Assembly: GCA_008508345.1 (NCBI GenBank)
Contig: QNGE01001314.1
Span: 27,259-91,258 of the forward strand
Length of the DNA: 64,000 nt
Reading direction: 5' to 3'
From: Paragonimus westermani
Taxonomy: Eukaryota; Platyhelminthes; Trematoda; Plagiorchiida; Troglotrematidae
Part shown: one piece after another, positions 24,858-36,355 of the stretch
How positions within the stretch are numbered: position 1 is the first letter of the stretch
Layout of the letters: each line of letters starts with the position of its first letter
The notes under the pieces: model-generated
What the model was told of the DNA's origin: nothing
The model's input: the letters and a program-made list of their open reading frames with translations, nothing else
The model's database searches: none
Translations under genes and position numbers: made by a program

Positions 24858-25262
24858 GTGGTGGATAATCAGGCCGGAGGTGTGGGTTCTCCAACACTCG
24901 GCGGAATACCTCGACGCAGAGGGGACACACTTCCAAAACTTCACAACGAACGGATCGGAGGCGGCGGGGGCGACCGGATGAGTCATCGCTCGACTGGATC
25001 GGACCAATGGGCGAGACATGGCAGGCAAAAGAGAAGGGAAGACAAAATCAGAGGCGCGATTATTCCAACACTCGCAGGATTATCTCGACACGGTTGTGGA
25101 ATACGATCAGGTGCCAGTGTAGATGGAGGAAAACAAGAGCGACCCGACGAGCCATCGCTCAACAAAATCAGACCAACGGACGAAGAGTGGCAGGCAGAAA
25201 ACCCTCCGATAGGCGGCGCCGATCACGCACATAAACCGGGCAGAAATGCACGCGACGCGTGA
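24858..25262 (+). repeat. GC-rich repeat, two diverged units of about 170 bp, open for 134 codons
   Basis: Unit 1 starts at CCAACACTCG (24891) and unit 2 at CCAACACTCG (25065). Further matches are CATCGCTC (24984 and 25153) and TGGCAGGCA (25019 and 25188), giving offsets of 169-174. The block is far richer in GC and CpG than the intron around it. A + frame stays open through it (SPTLGGIPRRRGD, then IPTLAGLSRHG), but the peptide is low-complexity, Gly/Arg-rich and matches no family I know. It is most simply a satellite or transposon segment. Confidence 0.65.
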
Positions 25263-26217
25263 GCAGAAACCTGGGGGTGTTGTGGTTCGGAAAGATGACT
25301 CATAAACGCGAGAACGCGTATGGCATGATAACTAGCGTGCTGGACAATAATGACTGTGCTTTATTGGACGCCTTTCCGTTACAGTGGGTGATCTTGGGTC
25401 TCGAGTAGCAAATAACACAAGTCGTTCAAATAGCCTGCTTCCCTGATGGGCATAGCAAAGGACGGGATCGCGTTTCAATTTACGTACTGTTGTTGATGCT
25501 TGTTGAGTCATCGGGTGTCACTCACTGGGGTATATTTTTAATCACTCTTAGTTACAGGCAATTATTTGTTCTGCTGCTATAGACGCCACTAAAACTGCAA
25601 GTGAACTGACAGTTTTCATGGAGGAAAGGACACTCCTGTGGGATACGATTGCTAGCTGAAGATAACAGACGTAGTTCATCCATCGAGGATGTGCGATTCA
25701 AGGTGGGCTGTAATTCCTTTCTTCACATTGGTTATTATGCGGTCACTGCTGAAAGGCAGGTGCAAAACCACTATACACATATATACCCGTCGATACCTGA
25801 GTGAGATATCCCGATGTATAGGATTGTCATCTACAGCTAACAATATATGCATCCTATTGCGGGAATCTGGTAACTTGAGCACAACTCAAGTTTGGCTGTT
25901 GTGTAGGATGATGGTTCAATCAGACCTACTTCGTGGTAGATAAGTTAGTCAATGGGTAGCTTGCTTGAATCCAAGGACGAAGAGGTATATATTCTGCTTT
26001 TGATGTGCAGTCGCCGAAAGCCTCAGTGATAGATTTCGTTCCGAAGTGAGCCAACGACGTCATCCGATTCGAAAAGCAGTGACGCGCACCGAATAGTGTT
26101 CAACTGATAATATCCACATAACATTTGAATACACCGTCATGTTCTCTGGTTTGCCTCAATCACTCACATGTAGAAGATTAACTGTCTTGTTTGCGTCTGT
26201 CATCTAGTGTAGCGGAT

Positions 26218-26296
26218 CACTGAGGTGAGCCGGCAAATTTCTGCTGGCTTACTAGATTGTTCACTCGACTAATTTAGAACAATAGCCACCTCAGTG
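26218..26296. repeat. Nested inverted repeat
   Basis: CACTGAGGTG (26218-26227) is the exact reverse complement of CACCTCAGTG (26287-26296). Just inside the left arm, GCCGGC and GCTGGC can form a second six-pair stem with one G-U pair. This could be a small cruciform or the ends of a miniature transposon. Confidence 0.5.
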
Positions 26297-26904
26297 AGTC
26301 TAAATTGGAAAACCTTAATAGGTAACTTGTGACTCATTCATTTTGTGCCATCTCGCCAACTGGTTTATGTCAGTCAGCTTTAGTCCAAAACGGATCCAAC
26401 GGATCACATGAGCCGGAGCAATGATCATCGATGGAATTGAACACGTTGGTCTTTCTAGTTTATGCGATTTTGGCAAACCATTTTGTGTATTGAATGGTCT
26501 GGGAAGTCCGTATATGTGTTATGAAGGATGGTTAAAGAATTTGTAGGTCAGGCATAACTACTTCTCAATCAATCGAACGTTTTTTATCTGTGACTGTTTA
26601 CCTATTTCTTACTGTCAACTAGCACGATTTCCATTCACCATACTCTTCTTTAATTTGGTGCAGACTACTCGAAAGTGTAGAGAAGAAATAGGTATATAGA
26701 ATGTGTCCTGTTTAATACAAAAAGTGCCTACAAATTTGGTGAACAGTAGACAGCTGCTTGTTAAATTGGAGACGTTACAGAAAGTGGGAAAATGTGTTAT
26801 TTTGATAGCAGTGAACGTATATTACTGGTAGTTTGGCAGACATGATAAATGTAAAAACGCTCAGTTACGAAAAAATCTGTTATCGTGGCAGTCGATCCAA
26901 ATAT

Positions 26905-27010
26905 AGAATTTCTGAGCTGCCGGTAGAACTTTCTACCTTGACTGATGAAGTGTTCGGGCAAGCTGTATCTGTCGGTGGTTCAGATCCAGCTCAAGCCTAA
27001 ATTTACAAAG
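26905..27010 (+). repeat. tRNA-derived SINE, family A, degraded
   Basis: Carries GAGCTGCCGGTAGA (from GAGCTGCTGGTAGA-like heads), GCTGTATCTGTCGG and GGTTCAGATCC, the same order as at 13380-13500 but on the + strand. An insertion separates the A- and B-box parts. Confidence 0.5.
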
Positions 27011-27739
27011 TAAAATTTCTCATTTTGGTTATTACTGTGAAAACACTTAGACAGTAACCCCCACTACTACAACGTGACAACTTCATGAGATACGAATGGC
27101 TGGGTGCACATTAACGCTAATGACATGTGAAATAAACGGGTAAAGGAGAGAACGCATAGCTAACTTGGAATGATATTTATTATTGTGTTGCCTGCTGAAA
27201 ACAATAGAACAAACAGTATTCACTCGATGGACTGAGGATTGAAGATCGTGAGTTATAAGTGGTTCGTTAACAAGGCACACATCTTCCGTATTCAGCAGAG
27301 GAAAATATGCTGGTGGGATGTATCTGGGAAGTGAAGATGTAACGTTGTTAAGAGAGGTTACAAAAAGACACTGGATCTAAAAGAAAGTCTCGATTTTCAT
27401 GGAGCAGGCTTACTCAATTGCTCCGTGCGAATACTGGTTCCAATCTATGATCAACACCCCATCTCACTTTGAGGTCCTTGCATTATGATATTTTGTTGTG
27501 CTGTAACTGATTGAGGACGTTTTAATGATCATTGTTTGATGAAGCATTATGAGAGCTTAGTCGTAAGCCATTTTACACTTGAATGGTGAAGCCTGAGTCC
27601 ATGGGCCCGCATGATTTATTGTGTCGGGATGCCTTCTTTATATACCCTACTCTGAACCTTTTCAGGTGATATCAAGGCTAGTATGAGTGATATCGTGATA
27701 CACAACAGCTAATCAGTATGATGAATAAGAGGGAAAATC

Positions 27740-28280
27740 CCGTTGCCTACCCTTCTCTTAGTGTCCTCAACGTCCACACTCAGTAGTTTCCTTTGCAGTT
27801 ATATTCTTTTCGATCAGCAAAGAAAACTAATTCGCACATCTTCCTTCCAACCCAGGTTACCGGGACCCCATGGTAAAGTGGATAAACGTTTAGATTACAA
27901 TTTGCCGTTTATTCATGGAACATTGGCTCGATTCTTCGAAGGGCGTGAAACTGATGAGATCCAAATAGGTCGAAACAGCTCTGAACCAATTTGCTGACGG
28001 TCACTGGGACTAACTGTTCGTGGAACCCTTCTTCAACGCCTTTTGGGAACGTGATCGATGCTTGCTCGTTTGCACACTAATCTTATCAGCAAGGGGAATT
28101 CTTTACATTGTAAACCGATTCTATCTCCCAGACTGGGAGCCTCGTGGCTCACAAAGTTTGTAGTCGGACCTGTCGTAGTTCCGTGGTTAACCTGGTTCAG
28201 CAGATCGAACTGCTTGTCCGTTAGTGCGATGAATGCCTGAAAGTGTTTGGGAACGTGTCCTCTATTTGTCAAGTTGATAG
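27740..28280 (+). mobile_element. Probable retroelement fragment with Smalpha-like hammerhead
   Basis: A relay of open frames (27743-27997, then 28058-28240) surrounds a hammerhead-like core at 27951-27976. Peptides such as LPGPHGKVDKRLDYNLPFIHG are not recognised. A ribozyme core within a semi-open block resembles retroelement termini, which is the reason for the mobile-element label. Confidence 0.35.
27951..27976 (+). ncRNA. Hammerhead-like core with schistosome Smalpha-type loop II
   Basis: CTGATGA (27951-27957), then stem II GATC (27958-27961) with GGTC (27968-27971) around the loop CAAATA, then GAAA (27972-27975) and C. The Schistosoma Smalpha ribozyme has the same order with a CAAAUA loop II. 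Downstream, CAG.CT.CTG could be stem III, but the base expected to be U before the cleavage site is A, and no good stem I was found. Likely a decayed ribozyme. Confidence 0.5.
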
Positions 28281-28284
28281 TATC

Positions 28285-28721
28285 TGAAGCTCGGTTTTCT
28301 GAGTGAACTAGACAGACACTTTGACGTAGACTATGGTTGGGTAGGCATCATATGAATTGAGTTCTTTTCCTCTCCCATATTTTACATGCTAAACTGAACA
28401 TTTTTCACTGTAGACTACTTATTAGTCTTTAATGTTCAACACGATACATCCGGCTCATCCAAACGGTAATTTATTATCCGATAAAATGTTCTAAAAAGCC
28501 AGCTGCATTCCAAAAATAAGATTTCATCACACAACTTGGTCACAGAACTACGTGACAGCCTCAAAAACTCATAAGACACTGTTGAACTTGGTAACAAACA
28601 ATCAACACAGCTTCACTCACTATACTCCACATTTGTTTTATCAGACTCTGAAACGAATAGCACGTTGCCTACTCCATCATTAACTCGCATATTTCACTAT
28701 GTTTCTCATTGTATTTGCTAG
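28285..28721. other. Intron a-b, end: nothing recognised
   Basis: AT-rich sequence up to the exon b acceptor. I see no repeat or coding signal. Confidence 0.5.
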
Positions 28722-28914
28722 CAAACACTGTGAAGATCTACGGGGACTGCTTGAATCAGGAAATTCCGTATGTCACCCTGAATTTGACATCTGATGACAC
28801 TGCCGCGAAAGTGGTTCAATGGACTCTAGACAAGTATGGGCTAAGTCAACGTTTGGTGCCTCAAGACTTTTGTCTGGTACAAGTGAATATTCCTCCACGT
28901 GGTGAACGCCTACC
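28722..28914 (+). CDS. AFDN: Afadin/canoe homologue, exon b: second Ras-association domain
   Basis: Exon of 193 nt between a TTTGCTAG acceptor and a GTGAGT donor; it enters in phase 1 and leaves in phase 2. It encodes TVKIYGDCLNQEIPY, then KVVQWTLDKYGL and QDFCLVQVNIPP, which is the layout of the afadin RA2 ubiquitin-like fold: first strand with an IYGD-like turn, helix ending in KYGL, then the D(Y/F)C strand and the PP turn. RA domains bind GTP-loaded Ras/Rap at the membrane. The fold is completed at the start of the next exon. The codons read as a normally constrained gene, unlike the stop-rich flanks. Confidence in the family is high because the domain match and both splice phases agree. 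Confidence 0.93.
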
Positions 28915-31900
28915 GTGAGTTAATATACATCCACGTATTGCCGCTTTGGCCCGTTGTTATGAAAGCAGTATACCATTTTTGTAGTGATAGTCCATTGTAT
29001 ACTTTGTGATGTGGTCCAAAATGATTACGTTCAATTTACCTACCTGATGAGGTTATAGACTATGAAATTGGAGGTTTCGATCTGATGGTTAACTGGAACA
29101 TGTGAACACAGAACCAAAAACGTCTTGTCAGAAAGCATCTCAGTGTGACATCTAATCGAAGATGGCATATTAGGTCAAGACATTTATTTTGGATAAAACT
29201 GTCGTATGGCCCTGTGACGGTGGTAACATCAGTTGCAATCAACGCGCTCCCGAACTTACGCCAAGTTACATTATCACTGTATTCTACAAAACTCACGTGT
29301 TCACAAGTAAGTGAAGTACATGAAAAACCCAATTGTCAGAATGCATGTCTCGACTACTGACCGTTGGTGGTGGCTAAGCCGAACTTCGGTTACTCATCAT
29401 TAGGTCGGTTATCAGGCAAGCAACAATGTCAGCAATCTGTCACATAATCACACTGAAAACGGCTCTACATTGAAGGACAGTTATGTGACCAGATAAGGCA
29501 CAGAAAATGCCCACCCTGTAAGCAGACGGAACTGAGCATCGAAATTTAAGTCCCCATATGTGGAAGTCAAGTTGGTTTATATTCCACTGAACCGTAAAGG
29601 CGAGGTGCTAACTGATCTAGTGAATCGCAGAATATGTAACGTAAACCAAAAGGCTTGGAGTGCAGCGCAACTGCGTGTCACGTTCAGATCTGACAAGGTA
29701 GTTCACGCACAACCCCAAAATACGCTGCCTGAGTAAGTGACTGCATTTTCCGTTTATTCGTTCGCATGCTCCCATGGAGCAAGTTACGTCGGTCGCAAAA
29801 TTAGGCGTCTGCCTTGGGGAATACGCGAACACCACCCCCACATAGCTGATTAAGTCCAGATAAAGTCCATCTCGAGTGCAATTCTGACACTCCTCGTTAA
29901 TCCAAGACACTGAATCTCAACGGAAGTGGCTTTCTAGTCCATTTACCGCTTTCTCAGGTGTCGATCCAAGGAAACCAACGTTCGTTTGTTGGCCGCCATG
30001 TAAACGATCGGAATTCGGCTGCGCAACCCACTGATTTAAGCGCAGGGAAAATTTTTCCAATTCCCAAGGTTAACATGGCTCCCCGGAACCTACTTGTTAC
30101 CTAGTTGCGCTCCAGTTCAGGACTGTTTGGATTAATCATATAATAATTTGCTCCTGCCCTTGTTAGCTTGATAACCAAGGGGATACATAATGTAATGTAA
30201 TTGGTACGATGGTGAGTAACCGAAAACAGATTGTTCGCCAAACTATCTTTCGATAATGATAACCTCATCGTTGTTATTTGAGACTTTAGGCTGAATGTGT
30301 CCTTGAAACTTAGTGTACTATGTAGATTGAGGCTGTGAAGACAACGTTTCTAAACACCATTAAATGTGAACGGAGAAGACGTACATGCGTGCACCAAACG
30401 GTTTGAAAAATATTGGGATCCATTTTTTGGTCAAGGCCACGGGGCATTTGTACTTGAATCAGGAGCAACCTGAATGAAGGTCAGGAGCCTATCAACAGAG
30501 AGAGGTGTATTGTAACGCAGTGGAATCCATTTTACTGGCGTGAGATACTGGAACATGTCATTGGCATGTGTAAGACAATACAGTCAGGCCATATTGTGTG
30601 AGGTTCTCCGACTAAATTAAGGCGTAATACGAAACTCATCCCTCACCATGAACAAAGTGGCCGTACCGTCTAAAGCTTGTCGAAAGATACTACAACTGTT
30701 TCAGTTGTAAAGTATAGGAATTGGAGCTCTTGTGTAAGCTCAGTGTTGAGAATAGTTTGTTACAGTCTCCATCATCTGTACCAGTAAGATAGCCGACAAA
30801 CGGACAGAAGTGACGGATAACTGTTAATTTGACTTGGAAAAATAGATGTTGATCTCAGTAGCCGGTGTTTTCATTACATACTTCGATTATCTGCCCAACT
30901 CCTTTCTTACTGTCGACGAGTGGTGGGGTACTGTAACAAGTTGTTCAGCCTATTCATTTACTGTGCATGTACATGTGTGATTTTTTAGTTGCATCTGTGA
31001 CTGGTCAAGGTGATGTGATCTTACATGCATGGAAATAAATTCTTCTCACAGCACCAGTCACCAACGCGGTTGAAAAGTCACTAATTTTTATAATTATTCT
31101 GGCTAGAAGTTCTGGAATCAAGACTGTTTCAAACTGAACACCAACTATCCTTGACGGCAGCCTTGTGATTCAGATGAGTTTTTCGGCTACCCCCCTTCGA
31201 AGGGAGTAGTTGACTCGAGTTTTGCTCTTAGTGGGGCACATTAGTAGCAAGTGTCATTTTCGGAACAGAATTTGCACTCCGGTCCTCTTGTGTGTGAGAT
31301 TAGCGTGTTAACCAAAACGCCACTATAACCGCACAATAAGCATGATAGAACAGTGATGTCCGAGTGTGCAGCCGCCACATTTATCATGTTGAAAAGTGTA
31401 ATGGAATGAATTGTTTTGTTATATAGCAACCACCCTTCAGAATATACTAAACCAGACGACAGTCTAGAATCTTTCACTGAAACACTTAGCTTGTATCTGT
31501 CAGTTTAGCTTAGTGGTGGTGAAGTTTACAGAGTAGACAATCAAAGCCGGCTGACCAAATATGCTGGATGGTGTGTACATTAACAGTAGTAGGCAGCGTA
31601 CTAGGTAATACGAAGCGATTATCACTAAGACCCTAACAAACGTAAGTATTCAAATGTGAAATTCAATCCAGGCCTTAATCTGATTGGCTGGCTGGCCAGT
31701 CAGTGACAGCTGGCTGGCCAAGCGTTGTTTTCAAGACTGTCACGTTTATAAATCCCTATTAATCTAACTTGATTCCAATCTCTGTATTTCCGTGACATTT
31801 TCGTTGAATTTTTCGTAATGATTCGACCAGAACCGTCGTCTAGTTACGAACGGACTGCTACATTCTGCTGTGTCCCAGTATCAACGGTCTTCACAGAGTA

Positions 31901-32739
31901 TCCTTCGCTGCTGACCTTGACAAGTTAATTGACCTTTATAATAAAGATTGTCTCTCACAAAGTAAATTGTAATTTCGGTACTCTATAGTCACCATATACC
32001 TTGCTGAGCGACTGAACAGTGGTCGGTCTTCAAAGGGTGACCTAGAGATGTTGCTTGAACCGTACTTGTCACTAGAAGAAGGGGAATACAACAAGTAAAG
32101 TATTACTATCGTGTTCATATATACCTGCTGTGCTTTGCGTAGTTTGTAGTTTAAAGTACGTTAACCTGTAGTGGTTCCGTATTCAGTTTGGCCCGATGGG
32201 GTCCACTGGTCAAAGTTTCACACTGCTCACACGTGTGAATCCATAATTGCTCCGGTTATATGAGATACGAGAATGAATAGCTGAAACCACAAGCAATGCA
32301 ATACAGACCAGTTGTTGCAACGCGGGGCCCCTCTGGGTTCGGTAATGATGACGGACTGACCTTGACTCGTGATCTACAGACCACTATAAATGTTGTCCCA
32401 TCAAATTGTTTTACAACAAGGTTGTTCCATCAGTTGTAGTGTCAGGAACGGGATGCTAACAAAGCTGAATTGGTAGCGAAGATCCATCTTTTAGTTAAGG
32501 GTTAACGAGACACCACAATTACAATGTTGCAGTGTTCAGTTTTCCTTTTTCCATGCTATGTTTAACATCTAAAAACCATCTTGGATTGCTTGTCTTGTTA
32601 ATGAAGATAACCTGTAGATAAGACCGTCATTCAACCATAAATCTTAATTCCGAACAAATATTTGGGATGCAGATTTCAGGTTTTGTTGCTAGGGCTTAAA
32701 GTTCCACCTGAGTTTATCTTGTCCCCTTCCATACGGCAG
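28915..32739. other. Intron b-c
   Basis: 3825-nt intron in phase 2. It holds a reversed SINE-B near 31150-31360 and, at 31684-31722, a short GC-rich direct repeat (GCTGGCTGGCCA-like). Otherwise no gene or RNA recognised. Confidence 0.6.
31150..31360 (-). repeat. SINE-B copy, reverse orientation, degraded
   Basis: Read on the - strand, it has TGCAAATTCTG in the B-box position, then CTTGCTACTAATG, AAGAGCAAAACTCGAGTC and, further on, ATCTGAAT. These follow the order of the + copy at 43757-43985. The hammerhead boxes are damaged (CTAATGT for CTGANGA, AAAA for GAAA). Confidence 0.5.
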
Positions 32740-33169
32740 CGTGAATATGGAACGCGAACTAACATTGCATGATCAAGATAGCCTTTTGGGTATCCGAGCT
32801 CAGTTGCATCACCAGAGAGAAAACGTCACATGCATTTTCCAAATTCGACATCGACGTGCCAGTGGACCGGATGGTCGGCGCCCACCGGCCCCACCGCCAT
32901 CCAAGCCAAGGGCTCCACCTGCTGCCTTTGCACTGCCACCACCGTCTAGATCACGATCTGTTGGCCCCAGGGCACCGTCTTCACTGTCATTGCGGATGGA
33001 AGCTGACTTGTTTCTGGTTGAGGTAACCGGAGATGCTACTCATTCGGAAAAACCAGATGGTCTAGTGGCGTCACTAACAGCGCTGTTTGATCGAACCTAT
33101 CCTGGTCCAATCAAATTAGGGGTGATAGATAAAATGGTTGGTCCAGCTCCCAACATTCTAGTCGATAAG
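32740..33169 (+). CDS. AFDN: Afadin/canoe homologue, exon c: end of RA2, proline-rich linker, start of FHA
   Basis: Exon of 430 nt. The acceptor is CGGCAG. The first base completes a Pro codon from the previous exon, and reading then continues VNMERELTLHDQDS. The donor is AAG|GTGAGC, phase 0. Three parts are visible: about 40 residues that close RA2 (ending CIFQIRHRR); a linker of about 35 residues dominated by Pro, Ala, Arg and Ser (spliced residues about 210-243, with PPAPPPSKP and ALPPPSRSRS); and an FHA start (ADLFLVEVTG, later IKLGVIDK). The linker contains PxxP and poly-proline runs of the sort bound by SH3, WW or EVH1 domains. That is inference. Vertebrate afadins have their strongest proline-rich segments nearer the C terminus, so this one may be specific to the lineage. 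Confidence 0.92.
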
Positions 33170-33469
33170 GTGAGCATTGTGTTCGTGAATATATATCTTT
33201 TCTTGAAGTGCTGGTCATTCAGACTATAAATCTTTTTTTCTACTGCTTCCAAAGCTGATATCGCAAGTTGAAAACCTCTCGCACTTGACCTATTGTATAA
33301 CTGTATTAAAGGACATGTGTGTTTCACACTTATTCCACATAATCTGTAAAACATAAATCCAGCATTATCTACAAACCGTTGTGACAGAACTTGCAAACAA
33401 AAATACAGTAAGGTTTAGTGTGATGTCATTTACGTAATGGTTAACATCAGCGTCTCAAAAGATCATCAA

Positions 33470-33570
33470 CTGGAGCTAAGCTCTCTATTGTGGAAGGTGT
33501 ATGCACTACTGATGAGCTCAAACATGAGTGAAACTCCAGGTTGGTGTTTACTTTCGGAACGGACTGATCG
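33470..33570 (+). repeat. SINE-B copy with nearly intact hammerhead
   Basis: Matches the body of the SINE at 43757-43985 from the TATGCACTA segment to TTTCGG. The tRNA-like head upstream is not recognisable. The ribozyme is described as a separate entry. Confidence 0.65.
33503..33547 (+). ncRNA. Hammerhead ribozyme, one core base changed
   Basis: Stem I GCACTA (33503-33508) pairs with TGGTGT (33542-33547). CTGATGA is at 33509-33515, stem II GCTCA/TGAGT (33516-33520, 33525-33529) has the loop AACA, and GAAA is at 33530-33533. Stem III would be AC/GG with loop TCCA: the base that should be U (16.1) is G at 33540. Relative to the 43.9-kb copy, one stem II pair swapped from T-A to A-T and another from G-C to G-T, so pairing is kept while sequence changed. 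Cleavage is probably weak or lost. Confidence 0.6.
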
Positions 33571-36355
33571 CAAAGTGTAGCTGAATGTGACAACTGTGAC
33601 GAACTGTGACTAAGGTATGTGTTATTGTTAACAAGAATCTTGACCACCAATCAACCGGATCGTTCAAGTACACCCGGGGAGTTTATTACTGGACAAAACG
33701 TAGGAAACAAGAGGTTTGCGACCTTCATGTCGTCTGCAACACAGCTAATGTCAAAATGGTAGACAAAAAAACGACTGAATGGTCCGTAGTACACTGTGAC
33801 CCCAGAATCATTCTAGAATTATGGACACAAGCGATGTGCCACAATATCATTTGAACAAAAACTACCAAACACAAAATGCAGCAGAACTACTTGGCTTTGT
33901 GTTTTAGCTAAAACCGTACTTTTCCATAAACAATGTTCATTCTCTTCTCAGCTGAAGGTTGAGTTCTGTTCCTACTACGTGTGAGATAAAACTATTGACG
34001 ACTGAACTGCGTACCTCATATTAAGAGCATAAACCCCCAAGTTTACTCACTTGTGGTTAGCTCCCATCATCATGGTGGATTGTGTGTAGTGTCTGACTCT
34101 CTGATTTCAGAGATTACCCACCAATAAATCCCTGGTAATGTGTCCGAAGTATACTAGCTTTGTTGGTTGCGACTGGTTATTGAGCATGATTCACCACGCT
34201 TGATCATTGCCCTTGTAATCGAGTAGGGTTGTGAGAGGAACCGCCGTTCTTACCTATTCACTAATGGTTTGTAAAGTGCCTTTCCATCAAATGGCGAGCC
34301 TCTGTTGTTAATGAGTAGTGTTGATCGATCACCTGGGTCAACTAATGTCAAGTCCCAACTATGCATGTTTAGCAGCATAACAGGTATATCGCAGAAATGT
34401 GCATCGTTTTGATGTTTACGAACACTGACTTGCTGATCACAAGACCGGCCGAATGTCTATTTGGCGGCATCCGATTCGGATTAGCCTGTCACCGTGACGG
34501 AAGCCAAAGGACGCCTGCGCTTAGCCATCACTGCAATTGGCTTGCGCTGCACCAGTTGCTGTTCCACCAACACACCACGTATCCAGTGTAAACCCAAAGG
34601 AATAAGACCGGGAGGTGTGCCAGTGGAGCCTTTGTGTCCAGCCGGTCAATGCTGGTTAGCCACTTGATGGGCTAATAAGGAAAGGAAACCCCTATCTCTC
34701 GGAAACTAAACAGAGAGAGGCTATAATGACGAGATCTATACTGGGAAGAAGGATTTCTGAAGTGTAATACAAGAAGCGTTGTAGTGTAGGAGTGCGGGTT
34801 AGTGCATCCCAGAGAAGATAGGGATGAAAAGCAAATTTCTCACTGAACTATGAAAAGCCAGGTAGATCATTCATCATACAATACACCGACAAAGCCGAAG
34901 AAAAGAATGGATAGAAGACCACAGATGCTCAAGTTTCTGAAAAGGGAAGTGGATGAGTTGCCAGCGAACAGAAGTAGAATAAGTATACCGATATGACCTA
35001 CCTGAGCCTAACGTACTTGCCGCCTCTTCGCCGACGGTGTACTATGAGTACGTTGGTGACCTACTAGCCCCAAACGGCCAGCGCATTCGCGGCCGAATAA
35101 ACAGACATACACAGACGTACAAGATGATGTGAGAATCGGTGGACTTAATAGACGTTTATGTTTGGAATTGATGTTTCTCTATTTAACAGTGTTTTCTTTC
35201 ATCGCAGTTTATGTTCTCATTTAATAACAAATACTCCCAACATTCTGCTAAAAATTTACAAAAAAGTACACAACATGCTTCTGTTTGGGATGGACACCCT
35301 TAAAACCGAACATACGCAACCTACCGATTGCAAATACACATATGCTTCAGAAATAAATGGAAAGGTTGATTTTTATTGCTCAAGTGCATATTTTATGAAA
35401 CTCGTCGTGGTGGGCATCGTAACCATCGCTCACGTGACACCTGATAAATACCGGTCGTTCTTCAACTGACTGACCTTTAATCTTCTCTACGGGTCACCTT
35501 CAGTCATTTGTCCAACTCAGCAAGTCCGTTGAGCTCTATCCGGTGACGGACAAACAACAAAACCACCGATCAGGTGGAATATTTAAGGTGGAGTGATGAG
35601 CCACGATTTCACTTTCCATAGAGTAGGATGGATGACATGACCACCTGCACGCTAAGAGGTTATAGCGGTTCAGTTCATGGACAAATTACTCTCTAGTGAA
35701 CTGCAAAGGGTATGAAAGTCTACGTTGATCGCGCCGCCATTTTGGGGGGCTGAACCGGCTTATTGCAAGGGTATTCCTTTCAGCTGGGAATCTGCTGATG
35801 CTTTCAAAGTCTGGTGAGCGACTGAAGACTGTGTAATAAGGAATGAAAATTGTTGGCCGAATAAACAACCGACAGTCGTCTTAGGCCACGTGACTGATGC
35901 CCACTGAGATGTTCATGAAAACAGAAAGCTGTTTTGCACACTGAGTGGGTGAATTTGAATTCAGCGTATTTTCGTAACAGGGCAATAGTTTTGAGCGACC
36001 ACAATACAGGCTGTATAAAATGTACCTATCAGCTCAGTTCATACTGCACAGTGCAGACTACTCCGTTTATTTTTTGTCCAGCTAGGTATAACCCCTATTC
36101 TGTCATCGCTTAGTTCAATTTGCCATACCGAGTAGTCGTAGTTCACTGGATTGATCTAAAATTGGGGTTTCTCACTTGTTAGTCAGTCGGTCGATTCTAG
36201 AGGGTTTAATTGGGTTCTCTGTTCAGCTGACGCTTGTGTACGAATGATCCGATTAAGATACGGTTGACAATAGATTGCGACCTGAAATCTAACTTGGATG
36301 GTAGCACACACAATATTAACAAAATCTGCCTAACGTGTTTATCATGTGACAACAG

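Larger units (their letters stand above)
25265..27735. other. Intron a-b, middle part: no gene seen
   Basis: No coding signal recognised. Contains the inverted repeat at 26218-26296 and a family-A SINE near 26905-27010, listed separately. Confidence 0.5.
33170..36355. other. Intron c-d
   Basis: 3186-nt intron in phase 0. Besides the SINE-B copy at 33470-33570 it has a GC-richer, repeat-looking block around 34470-35110 (GGAGGTGTGCCAGTGGAG, GGCCAGCGCATTCGCGGCC) that is probably transposon debris. I cannot name it. The frame at 35158-35469 has no match. Confidence 0.5.

Noticed and set aside
26940..26985. Hammerhead at CTGATGAAGTG
   Set aside because: The CTGATGA box is present by chance within a family-A SINE; no stem II and no GAAA follow.
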